Part shown: piece after piece, positions 27,841 through 37,122 of the stretch
Numbering within the stretch: position 1 is the stretch's first letter
Layout: every line of letters starts with the position of its first letter
Assembly (NCBI GenBank): GCA_002790835.1
Contig: PFVX01000079.1
Location: 67,130-131,129 of the forward strand
Source: a bacterium CG_4_9_14_3_um_filter_65_15
GTDB taxonomy: Bacteria; Krumholzibacteriota; Krumholzibacteriia; LZORAL124-64-63
Length of the DNA: 64,000 bases
Reading direction: 5' to 3'
Translations under genes and position numbers: made by a program
Notes under the pieces: model-generated
What the model was told of the DNA's origin: nothing
Databases searched by the model: none
Seen by the model: only the letters and a program-made list of their open reading frames with translations

Positions 27841-28189
27841 TGTGATGGCCGATCCTCCTGGCGGGTGTTCCACATCCGGGATTCTGTTGCGTTCAGTGGA
27901 CCCCTGGCGCTCCCCGCCGCGAAGGCCTCGATCCGGACCGACGGCGCCGCTCACGACCGGCCACGACAGATGGTCCAGGTGAATGGCCGCGATGAACTGG
28001 AGATCGCGGGCGGGAGGAGCGATCAAGGTGGTTTCAGCCGCTTCGAACCGTCCTGGATCATGGGGGAATAGCCCTGTTGCCGGATACGGCGTGGCGGGCC
28101 GAGGTTGTTTTTGATTACTTTTTTGCGGGATTTTCCATAGACTCCACATTCGAGATTCCGCGGGAATTGAAACACACGGGCTAAGGGGG

Positions 28190-28867
28190 ATGACGATGAA
28201 GAGGACCATCGTATTGTTACTGGTTGTCAGTCTGTTGGGGCTGATGACGACGGGCTGCGCCAACATGAGCCGCCAGACCAAGGGAACGGCCATCGGGGCC
28301 GGAGCCGGGGGGGCCATCGGCGGGCTGATCGGCAGCAAGTCCGGCAACACCGCCCTGGGCGCCATCATCGGAGCGGCCGTCGGCGGAGCCGCCGGCGCCT
28401 ACATCGGCAACTACATGGACAACCAGGCCGAGGAAATCGAGCGTGATCTGGAAGGCGCTTCGGTCGAACGCGTCGGCGAAGGCATCAAGATCACCTTCGA
28501 CTCGGGGTTGCTGTTCGCCGTCGACAAGTCCGATCTGCAATACGAGGCCCGGCAGAACCTGGCCAATCTGGCCGTGATCCTGCAGAAGTACCCGGATACC
28601 GACATCCTCATCGAGGGCCACACCGACTCCTCGGGCCCCGATGACTACAACATGAACCTCTCGCGCAACCGCGCCAACTCCGTGGCCAACTCCCTGGCTG
28701 GCCAGGGTGTCGATGCCACCCGGTTCACCATCATGGCCTACGGCGAGACCCAGCCCATTGCGGACAACTCGACGACCGAGGGCAAACGTCTGAACCGCCG
28801 GGTGGAGCTGGCCATCATGGCCAACGACAAGCTGAAGGACGCGGCCGAGAAGAAGACCGGGAATTAA
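28190..28867 (+). CDS. OmpA-family lipoprotein with glycine-zipper (YiaD-like)
   Basis: 225 aa; lipobox [22 protein letters not shown]; OmpA C-terminal [31 protein letters not shown]. Confidence 0.93.
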   Translation: MTMKRTIVLLLVVSLLGLMTTGCANMSRQTKGTAIGAGAGGAIGGLIGSKSGNTALGAIIGAAVGGAAGAYIGNYMDNQAEEIERDLEGASVERVGEGIKITFDSGLLFAVDKSDLQYEARQNLANLAVILQKYPDTDILIEGHTDSSGPDDYNMNLSRNRANSVANSLAGQGVDATRFTIMAYGETQPIADNSTTEGKRLNRRVELAIMANDKLKDAAEKKTGN

Positions 28868-28890
28868 TCCGCACAATCGGAAAGGTCTGC

Positions 28891-30498
28891 ATGAAACGCA
28901 TCAAGAGCGGGATCCGTACGGCGGATCCCGCATTCCGGGAGAATGACCGGCTCAACCGGAAGAAGGCCGCCGACCTGGCGGAACTGCTGAAGCATGTCAG
29001 CCAGGGCGGCAGCGATCGGGCGCGTCAACGGCACCTGTCCCAGGGCAAGATGCTGGTGCGTGACCGCATCGCCGATCTGCTGGACCCGAGCACCCCTTTC
29101 CTGGAACTGTCACCGCTGGCGGCCCACGAGATCTACCCGGATCCGGTTCCGGCGGCGGGGCTGGTCACCGGGATCGGCATGATCCACGGCCGCCAGGTGA
29201 TGATCGTGGCCAACGACGCGACGGTCAAAGGGGGCACCTACTACCCCGTGACGGTCAAGAAGCACCTGCGCGCCCAGGAGATCGCCCGGGAGAACCGTCT
29301 GCCGTGCATCTATCTGGTCGATAGTGGTGGCGCCTTCCTGCCCCTGCAGGCCGAGGTGTTCCCCGACCGCGATCACTTCGGTCGCATTTTCTACAACCAG
29401 GCCACTTTGAGTGCCCTGGAGATTCCCCAGATCAGCGCCGTGCTGGGATCGTGCACTGCCGGAGGCGCCTACGTGCCGGCCATGAGCGATGAGGTGGTCA
29501 TCGTGGGGGAACAGGGCTCCATCTTCCTGGGCGGCCCTCCTCTGGTCAAGGCGGCCACCGGCGAGGAAGTCACCGCCGAGGAGCTGGGCGGCGGAGACGT
29601 GCACACCCGCATCAGCGGCGTGGCCGATTACCTCGCCAACGACGACGCCCACGCCCTGCGCCTGGTGCGCGATATCGTGGAGAACCTGGGGCCGATCAAC
29701 AGGGTGCGCACGCCGCATTCGATTCCCGAAGACCCCTACTACGACCCCCAGGAGCTGTACGGGATCGTCAGCCACGACCCCAAGTTTCCCTTCGACATGC
29801 GCGAGGTCATCGCCCGTCTGGTCGACGGCAGTCGCATGCACGAGTTCAAACCCCGCTTCGGGCCGACCCTGGTGTGCGGATTTGCGCGCATCCACGGCTA
29901 CACCCTGGGGATTCTGGCGAACAACGGGATCCTCTTCTCGGCCGAGGCCCTCAAGGGCACCCATTTCATCGAACTGTGCAACGCCCGGCGCATTCCCCTG
30001 CTGTTTTTGCAGAACATCACCGGTTTCATGATCGGCAAGCAGTACGAGCACGGGGGGATCGCCAAGGACGGGGCCAAGCTGGTCAACGCCGTGAGCAACA
30101 GCACGGTGCCGAAGTTCACGGTCATCGTGGGCGGGAGCTTCGGGGCCGGCAACTACGGCATGTGCGGCCGGGCCTACCAGCCGCGGCTGCTGTTCATGTG
30201 GCCCCAGGCCAAGATCTCGGTCATGGGCGGCGAGCAGGCGGCCGGCGTCTTGCTGACGGTGAAGAAGGAGCAGCTGGCGCGGGCCGGGCAGGCGCTGACC
30301 CCTCAGGAGGAAAATGCCATTACCGAGCCCATCCTGGCCAAGTACGAGCAGGAAGGCCACGCCTACTACAGCAGCGCCCGCCTGTGGGATGACGGGGTCA
30401 TCGACCCGGTTCAGACCCGGGACGTGCTGGGCCTGGCGGTGGCCATGTCCCTGAACGCGCCCATCCCGCCGGTGAAATACGGCGTCTATCGCATGTAG
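28891..30498 (+). CDS. Methylcrotonyl-CoA carboxylase carboxyltransferase (beta) subunit
   Basis: 535 aa; [37 protein letters not shown]-like and [19 protein letters not shown] motifs; operon with hydratase and biotin carboxylase. Confidence 0.9.
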   Translation: MKRIKSGIRTADPAFRENDRLNRKKAADLAELLKHVSQGGSDRARQRHLSQGKMLVRDRIADLLDPSTPFLELSPLAAHEIYPDPVPAAGLVTGIGMIHGRQVMIVANDATVKGGTYYPVTVKKHLRAQEIARENRLPCIYLVDSGGAFLPLQAEVFPDRDHFGRIFYNQATLSALEIPQISAVLGSCTAGGAYVPAMSDEVVIVGEQGSIFLGGPPLVKAATGEEVTAEELGGGDVHTRISGVADYLANDDAHALRLVRDIVENLGPINRVRTPHSIPEDPYYDPQELYGIVSHDPKFPFDMREVIARLVDGSRMHEFKPRFGPTLVCGFARIHGYTLGILANNGILFSAEALKGTHFIELCNARRIPLLFLQNITGFMIGKQYEHGGIAKDGAKLVNAVSNSTVPKFTVIVGGSFGAGNYGMCGRAYQPRLLFMWPQAKISVMGGEQAAGVLLTVKKEQLARAGQALTPQEENAITEPILAKYEQEGHAYYSSARLWDDGVIDPVQTRDVLGLAVAMSLNAPIPPVKYGVYRM

Positions 30499-30507
30499 GA
30501 GGCCCCC

Positions 30508-31389
30508 ATGGGTTTGCGCAATGAGATCCGGGGTCCGGTCCTGGTTGTGACCCTCGACAGTCCGGGGACACGCAACGCCCTGGACATGGCCACGCTGAAG
30601 GCCCTGGGCGAACTGATGGACTCGGTGGCCTACCGCGAGCCCCTGCCGCCGGATCCGCGGCTGCCGGGCGGCCGATTCGATATCGGAGAGGGCGGCGGCT
30701 TTCGGCCGCACGCGGTGGTGCTGAGGGCGACCGGCCCGGTTTTCTGCGCCGGGGCGGATCTCAAGGAAATGAAGCAGCTGGGTGAGGCCGATTTCCAGGC
30801 CAACCTGGATGCCGCCCTGGAGATGGGGAAGGTCTTTCGCGCCGTCCGGAGCTGTCCGGCGCCCGTGATCGCCCGCGTGCAGGGGCCCGCTTACGGGGGA
30901 GGGGTGGGCCTGGTGGCGGCCTGCGACGTGGTGGTGGCCGCGCCCGAGTCCCGGTTCATGTTCTCGGAGGCCCGGCTGGGCCTGGTGCCGGGAGTGATCT
31001 CCCCGCTGATCGTCGACCGCATGGGACCGGCGGCCGCACGACGCTGTTTCCTGACCGCCGAGCCTCTGTCCGCCGCCGACGCCCTGCGCCTGGGCCTGGT
31101 CGATCGCCTGGCCGAGCCCGGCGGGCTCGATGCGGCCGTGGAACAGACCGTGCGGGCGGTCCTGGAATGCGGGCCCGCCGCCCTGAGCCTGTGCAAGAGC
31201 TTGGTGGACGGGGTCGTATCCCTTGGTTACGACCGCAGCGCCGAGTTTGCCGCCCGCCTGATCGCCGAGGCCCGCACCGGGCGCGAGGGCCAGGCCGCGC
31301 TGAAGGCCTTCGCCGCCAGGGAAAAGGCGCCCTGGGTGACGACGGAGGCGTGGAGCCTGCCTGCCGAGCAAACGGAAGAGGATCAATGA
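30508..31389 (+). CDS. Enoyl-CoA hydratase/isomerase family protein (probable methylglutaconyl-CoA hydratase)
   Basis: 293 aa; GPVFCAGADLKEMK, QGPAYGGGVGLVAACD, EARLGLVPG. Confidence 0.85.
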   Translation: MGLRNEIRGPVLVVTLDSPGTRNALDMATLKALGELMDSVAYREPLPPDPRLPGGRFDIGEGGGFRPHAVVLRATGPVFCAGADLKEMKQLGEADFQANLDAALEMGKVFRAVRSCPAPVIARVQGPAYGGGVGLVAACDVVVAAPESRFMFSEARLGLVPGVISPLIVDRMGPAAARRCFLTAEPLSAADALRLGLVDRLAEPGGLDAAVEQTVRAVLECGPAALSLCKSLVDGVVSLGYDRSAEFAARLIAEARTGREGQAALKAFAAREKAPWVTTEAWSLPAEQTEEDQ

Positions 31390-32948
31390 GTCGCAACGAT
31401 ACCAAGGGAAACAACATCCGGCCGATCGGCCGGATTTTGGTAGCCAACCGCGGGGAAATCGCCGTGCGGGTCATGCGGGCCTGCCGGGAAATGGGCATCG
31501 CCACGGTGGCCGTGTGTTCGGACGCCGATCGCAGCGCCCTGCACGTGGAGATGGCCGACACCTCCGAGGTCCTGGGTGCGGCAGAACCGTCCGCCTCGTA
31601 CCTTCGGGCAGATGCCGTCATCGAAGCGGCGCTGCGCTCCGGTGCCGACGCCATCCACCCCGGCTACGGATTTCTGGCCGAGAACGCCGCTTTCGCTCGG
31701 GCGGTCCAGGAGGCGGGGCTGATCTTCATCGGCCCCTCGCCCGAAGTGATCACGAGCATGGGGGAGAAGACCGCCGCCCGCGCCATCATGGAAAAGGCCG
31801 GGGTTCCAGTGGTGCCCGGGGCCCTGTTGCCCCAGCCGGCAGGCGACGGACCCTGGCCCGCGGCCGAGATCCTGGTCATCGGGCGCGAGGTCGGCTATCC
31901 CCTGCTGGTCAAGGCGGCTTTCGGCGGCGGAGGCAAGGGGATGCGCCTGGTCGAGGATGAAGCGAACCTGGTGGCCTCCTGCGAGGCGGCGGCGCGGGAA
32001 GCGCTGAAGGCTTTCGGCGACGGCACCGTCTACCTCGAACACTACCTTGCGCGGCCGCGGCACATCGAATTCCAGATCTTCGGCGACAGCCACGGCAACC
32101 AGGTGCATCTCTTCGAGCGCGAATGCAGCATCCAGCGGCGCCACCAGAAGATCATCGAGGAGTGCCCGTCCCCGGTGATGACCCCCCAGTTGCGCGAACG
32201 CATGGGCCAGGCGGCGGTGGCGGCCGCCCGGGCGGTGGACTACACGGGAGCCGGTACGGTGGAGTTTCTGCTCGACCAGGCCGGCGGTTTCTCCTTCCTG
32301 GAGATGAACACGCGCCTGCAGGTGGAACATCCGGTGACCGAACTGGCCACGGGGTTGGATCTGGTTCGGGCCCAGATCCGGGTGGCTGAAGGGCACCCGT
32401 TGCCCTGGCGGCAGGAGGAGATCGGGCTGCAGGGGCACGCCATCGAGTGTCGGATCTACGCCGAGGATCCGGCGCGCAACTTCATGCCCTCGTTGGGACG
32501 GCTCGGCCTGGTGCGGGAGCCCGCCGGTCCCGGCGTGCGCATCGACAGCGGCGTGCGCCAGGGTGACGAGGTGACCATGAACTACGATCCCATGATCGCG
32601 AAGTTGAGCGTGCACGGACCCGATCGGGCCGCCGCGATCCAGAGAGCCGAGTGCGCCCTGCGCGATTACGCCGTGCTGGGCGTGACCACCAACACGGAGT
32701 ACCTGCTGGCGGTCCTGGCCAGGGACGAGTTCGCCGCCGGCAACCTGCACACGGGTTTTCTGGCCGAGCACCTGAACGACTGGCAACCCCAAAACGATGA
32801 TGGGGAGATGGCTCTGGCGGTCGCCGCGGTGGCGGATCACCTCCAGGGAGCCGGTGCGGCGACCCGAACCGACAGCTCCGGCCACGATGCGGGACAGGGC
32901 GATCCGTGGCACCGGGTGGGCCGATTCCGCCTGCGCGGCCTCGACTGA
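31386..32948 (+). CDS. Acyl-CoA (methylcrotonyl-CoA) carboxylase biotin carboxylase subunit
   Basis: Start MSRNDTKGNNIRPIGRILVANRGEIAVRVMRACREMG; ATP-grasp GGGGKGMR, MNTRLQVEHPVTE. ATGA overlap with the upstream gene; ends before a BCCP domain. Confidence 0.92.
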   Translation: MSRNDTKGNNIRPIGRILVANRGEIAVRVMRACREMGIATVAVCSDADRSALHVEMADTSEVLGAAEPSASYLRADAVIEAALRSGADAIHPGYGFLAENAAFARAVQEAGLIFIGPSPEVITSMGEKTAARAIMEKAGVPVVPGALLPQPAGDGPWPAAEILVIGREVGYPLLVKAAFGGGGKGMRLVEDEANLVASCEAAAREALKAFGDGTVYLEHYLARPRHIEFQIFGDSHGNQVHLFERECSIQRRHQKIIEECPSPVMTPQLRERMGQAAVAAARAVDYTGAGTVEFLLDQAGGFSFLEMNTRLQVEHPVTELATGLDLVRAQIRVAEGHPLPWRQEEIGLQGHAIECRIYAEDPARNFMPSLGRLGLVREPAGPGVRIDSGVRQGDEVTMNYDPMIAKLSVHGPDRAAAIQRAECALRDYAVLGVTTNTEYLLAVLARDEFAAGNLHTGFLAEHLNDWQPQNDDGEMALAVAAVADHLQGAGAATRTDSSGHDAGQGDPWHRVGRFRLRGLD

Positions 32949-32978
32949 TCCGATCCAACCGAGGGAAAGGCGATCCCG

Positions 32979-33479
32979 ATGACCAGGCTGTTGCGCGTGA
33001 ACGATGAGGACATTGCGGTCACCGTCCGGGGCGAAGGAGGGGCCTACCGGGTTGCGGTGGCTGGCCGGGATCTGCCCTGGGCCGTCCGTCCGGAGGGAGA
33101 GGATTGGGTCATCGATACGCCGACGGGGAGGCTTCGCTTCGCCGCCCTGGTCACCCCCGATGCGTGCCATGTTTTTCGCGAGGGCAAGGTTCGGAGCTTT
33201 GCCAAGCCGGACCCTGATCTGGACGAGGCGGGCTGCGCAGGCGGTGCGGGTCCCCTGCTGGTTGCCGAAATGCCAGGCAAGGTGGTCAAGGTCATGGTGG
33301 GGTTGGGTGATGAGGTCGCCGTGGGGCAGCCCTTGGTCATCATGGAATCCATGAAAATGGAAACGGAGCTGTCTGCGGCGGTTTCCGGCCGCGTGGCCCA
33401 GGTCGCCGTGGAGGCGGGACAGGTGGTCGGCCAGGGTGATCTGCTGGTGGAAATCGAGGTTGCCGGGGAGGATTCGTGA
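32979..33479 (+). CDS. Biotin carboxyl carrier protein subunit of the acyl-CoA carboxylase
   Basis: 166 aa; biotinylation motif ESMKMET with flanking lipoyl-like fold; same reading frame as the preceding biotin carboxylase gene. Confidence 0.9.
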   Translation: MTRLLRVNDEDIAVTVRGEGGAYRVAVAGRDLPWAVRPEGEDWVIDTPTGRLRFAALVTPDACHVFREGKVRSFAKPDPDLDEAGCAGGAGPLLVAEMPGKVVKVMVGLGDEVAVGQPLVIMESMKMETELSAAVSGRVAQVAVEAGQVVGQGDLLVEIEVAGEDS

Positions 33480-34018
33480 CCATTTCTCCCCATTTCGCAG
33501 GGTCATTTTGTATCTGATTTAGTTTCAATACGATAGATATCTTCTCATACCGGGCAACGAGGAGTCGATTTGGCTCGCAGGGTTGGCGTGTGATTTCTTC
33601 GTGAGAATTTCCCCTTTTTATTCGCGGCCCCTCTTTCGTTGTAACAGGCCAAATGTCTTGTGGTTGGCGACTTCGAAGGTTGGACGCCTGCGGCGCTTGG
33701 CATCGCCAGGGATTTTTCCTTTGATGTGCCGGTTGGCGCTCTTTTATTGTCGGCCTGATCCCACAACGGGATGTGGTAACTGACCAAAAGGACCCCAGAT
33801 ATTGGGGTTTTCGCACGGGACATCAAGCGAGCAACGGATACCCCAAACAGGGATAAGTTCTCGCCCGGTTACCGCGAGAGTTTCCGGCGGGGTTCGGGGG
33901 CTCTCTTGAAAACAAAAGTAAAATACTCCCAAATGTTTCGGGAGTGGCTGGTAAACACAACGATAAACGACACCGCGAAGGTGTTCAGATGGATCTGAAC
34001 CTGGAGGAGAGACGGATC

Positions 34019-36913
34019 ATGACGGATAAGATCAACAAGGAAAAACTTCAGCCCGCCGGCGATGGTGTCCTGTTCGGAGAGACCGGCACCCCGGCTTTGG
34101 ATTCAAAACGCATTTGCCGGGAAGTGGAAACTCCCGCTGCCGGGTCGGCGACCCTCGCCGGGGCCGAAACCGAAACCGAGGCCGAAATCCGGAGCAAGGG
34201 TCTGGCCGTGCCCCGCTGGTTCACCACCGCGGGTGTGGATCCCTTCGACGCCATCGAATGGGAACTTCGCACCGCCGCCATCACCAACGACAAGGGCGAA
34301 GTGATCTTCAAGCAGGAGAACTGCGAGATCCCCAGTTCCTGGAGTCCCATGGCCGCCAACGTGGTGGTCAGCAAGTATTTCCGCGGCGGCGTGGGAACCC
34401 CCGAGCGGGAGACCTCGGTGCGGCAGCTCATCGGCCGGGTGGCCGACACCATCACCGATTGGGGCGTCAAGGATCGGTTCTTCGCCACCGATGAGGACGG
34501 CGCGATCTTCCGCGCCGAGTTGAAGCACATGCTGGTCAACCAGCTCGCGGCCTTCAATTCCCCGGTCTGGTTCAACGTCGGGGTGGAGAAGAAGCCCCAG
34601 TGCTCGGCCTGCTTCATCAACGCCGTCGAGGATTCCATGGCTTCCATTCTCGATCTGGCCAAGACCGAGGGGCTGCTCTTCAAGTACGGCAGCGGGACCG
34701 GCAGCAATCTCTCCGCGTTGCGCTCCAGCCGTGAGAACCTCTCGGCGGGCGGACAGGCCAGCGGCCCGGTGTCCTTCATGCGCGGGTTCGACGCCTTCGC
34801 CGGGGTGATCAAGAGCGGCGGCAAGACGCGTCGTGCGGCCAAGATGGTGATCCTGGACGCCGGCCACCCGGACATCGAGGAATTCATCGATTGCAAGGTC
34901 AAGGAAGAGAAGAAGGCCTGGGCCCTGATGGATCAGGGGTACGACGGCTCGTTCAACGGCGAGGCCTACAGCTCGATCTTCTTCCAGAACAGCAACAACT
35001 CCGTGCGCGTGACCAACGAGTTCATGCGGGCCGTGGAGGAGGACGGCGAGTGGACCACCCACGCGGTGGTCGACGGCCGGCCCATGGACACCTACCGCGC
35101 CCGGGATCTGATGCGCAAGATCGCCGAGGGCACCCACGTGTGCGGCGATCCGGGCATGCAGTTCGATACCACCATCAACCACTGGCACACCTGCAAGAAC
35201 ACCGACCGCATCAAGGCGAGCAATCCTTGCAGCGAGTACATGTTCCTGGATAACTCGGCCTGCAACCTGGCATCGCTGAACCTCATGAAGTTCCGCGACG
35301 GCAAGGGCGAGTTCGACACCGCTTCGTTCCGCTACGCCGTGCGCCTGCTGATCATGGCCATGGAGATCATCGTGGGCAACAGCAGCTACCCGCGTCCGGA
35401 GATCGAGGCCAACAGCCACCGCTTCCGGCCCTTGGGTCTGGGCTTCGCCAACCTGGGCGCCCTGCTGATGTACCGCGGCCTGCCCTACGACAGCAACACC
35501 GGGCGGGACTACGCCGCGGGCATCACCGCCCTGATGTGCGGCGAGGCCTACAAGGCGTCGGCCGAGATCGCCGGGCGTATCGGGCCGTTCGCCGGATTTC
35601 CCGAGAACCGCGAACCCATGCTCGAGGTGATCCGCCAGCATCGGGCCGCCTTGAACAACATCAACCGCAACCGGGTGCCCGAGAACCTGCTGGAGGAAGC
35701 CGAGAATGCCTGGCGCGAGGCCTACGCCCTGGGGCACGACTTCGGCTACCGTCATTCCCAGGTCACGGTGCTGGCGCCGACGGGCACCATCGGCTTCATG
35801 ATGGACTGCGACACCACCGGGGTGGAGCCGGACATCGCGCTGATCAAGTACAAGAAGACCGTGGACGGCGGGTTGATGAAGATCGTCAACCACACCGTGC
35901 CCGACGCACTCGAGCGCCTCGGTTACGATGAGGAGCAGATCGGCGACATCATCGACTACATCAGCCACCAGGAGACCATCGAAGGCGCGCCCCACCTGAA
36001 GGAGGAGCACCTGCCGGTGTTCGACTGCGCCTTCCGGCCGGCCAAAGGCGAGCGCAGCATCCACTACATGGGGCACCTGCGCATGATGGCGGCGGTGCAG
36101 CCGTTCCTCAGCGGCGCCATCAGCAAGACGGTGAACCTGCCGCCCGAGGCCACGGTGGAGGAGATCTCCCAGACCTACCTGGAGGCCTGGCAGATGGGGT
36201 TGAAGGCGGTCGCCATCTATCGCGACGGCAGCAAGCGGCTGCAGCCGCTGAACACGGGGGCCAAGGAGGAAAAGGCCGACGAGTCGCAGCTGGCACCGCC
36301 CAAGCCCAAGCGGGTGCGGTTGCCGGACGAGCGGAAAGCCCTGACCCACAAGTTCTCCATCAGCGGCCACGAGGGTTACCTGACGGTGGGGATGTATCCC
36401 AACGGCAAGCCCGGCGAGATGTTCATCAGCATGGCCAAGGAAGGCTCGGTGGTCAGCGGCCTGATGGACAGCTTCGCCACCAGCGTCTCCATCATGCTGC
36501 AGTACGGGGTGCCGCTGAAGGTGCTGGTCAACAAGTTCAGCCACGCCCGCTTCGAGCCCAGCGGCTTCACCAGCAACAAGGAGATCCCCATCGCCAAGTC
36601 GGTGATGGATTACATCTTCCGCTGGATGGACCTGAAATTCGGCGACCACCTGGGGGACGCCGACGGCACCGAGGAGGACGGCGTGGCCGACACCACCGAA
36701 GCCGCCCTGGCCAAGAACGAGGCCGCCGGCCTGAAGGCCATGGTGGCCGCGGCCGGGAGCGAACGCAGCCGGATCACCCTGGATGAGCGGGAGCACACCG
36801 TGTTTCAGCAGCAGGCCGACAGCCCGCCCTGTCCCGAGTGTGGATCGGTGACCGTGCGCAACGGATCATGCTACAAGTGTCACAACTGCGGGGCCACCAC
36901 AGGCTGCTCCTGA
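34019..36913 (+). CDS. nrdJ: Vitamin B12-dependent (class II) ribonucleotide reductase
   Basis: Start MTDKINKEK preferred (SD ctggaggagag); NPCSEYMFLDNSACNLASLNL, LAPTGTIGFMMDCDTTGVEPD, C-terminal CPECGSVTVRNGSCYKCHNCGATTGCS. Confidence 0.95.
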   Translation: MTDKINKEKLQPAGDGVLFGETGTPALDSKRICREVETPAAGSATLAGAETETEAEIRSKGLAVPRWFTTAGVDPFDAIEWELRTAAITNDKGEVIFKQENCEIPSSWSPMAANVVVSKYFRGGVGTPERETSVRQLIGRVADTITDWGVKDRFFATDEDGAIFRAELKHMLVNQLAAFNSPVWFNVGVEKKPQCSACFINAVEDSMASILDLAKTEGLLFKYGSGTGSNLSALRSSRENLSAGGQASGPVSFMRGFDAFAGVIKSGGKTRRAAKMVILDAGHPDIEEFIDCKVKEEKKAWALMDQGYDGSFNGEAYSSIFFQNSNNSVRVTNEFMRAVEEDGEWTTHAVVDGRPMDTYRARDLMRKIAEGTHVCGDPGMQFDTTINHWHTCKNTDRIKASNPCSEYMFLDNSACNLASLNLMKFRDGKGEFDTASFRYAVRLLIMAMEIIVGNSSYPRPEIEANSHRFRPLGLGFANLGALLMYRGLPYDSNTGRDYAAGITALMCGEAYKASAEIAGRIGPFAGFPENREPMLEVIRQHRAALNNINRNRVPENLLEEAENAWREAYALGHDFGYRHSQVTVLAPTGTIGFMMDCDTTGVEPDIALIKYKKTVDGGLMKIVNHTVPDALERLGYDEEQIGDIIDYISHQETIEGAPHLKEEHLPVFDCAFRPAKGERSIHYMGHLRMMAAVQPFLSGAISKTVNLPPEATVEEISQTYLEAWQMGLKAVAIYRDGSKRLQPLNTGAKEEKADESQLAPPKPKRVRLPDERKALTHKFSISGHEGYLTVGMYPNGKPGEMFISMAKEGSVVSGLMDSFATSVSIMLQYGVPLKVLVNKFSHARFEPSGFTSNKEIPIAKSVMDYIFRWMDLKFGDHLGDADGTEEDGVADTTEAALAKNEAAGLKAMVAAAGSERSRITLDEREHTVFQQQADSPPCPECGSVTVRNGSCYKCHNCGATTGCS

Positions 36914-36953
36914 GGAATCAGACGGAGCTGCCAGCAGGCAAGGGATTGCCACA

Positions 36954-36992
36954 GAGGCCGCAAGCGGAATGGATTCCGCTTGCGGCCTTTTT
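36954..36992 (+). terminator. Strong Rho-independent terminator after nrdJ
   Basis: GGCCGCAAGCGGAAT-gg-ATTCCGCTTGCGGCC, 15-bp perfect stem followed by TTTTT. Confidence 0.93.
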
Positions 36993-37122
36993 GCAACCTG
37001 CAGACCGGCCGGAAAATATACATCCTATTGGGACAACCTTAACATCCTCCTGACACAGTGAACATATGGTTCGGACCGGTTGACCGCCCGCACGGCTCCG
37101 TCCCGTCGTCGAGGATGATCGC

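Noticed and set aside
33480-34018. Cobalamin riboswitch upstream of nrdJ
   Set aside because: I could not find the conserved B12-box/GCCACTG-type core by eye. Reported only as an unexplained leader.
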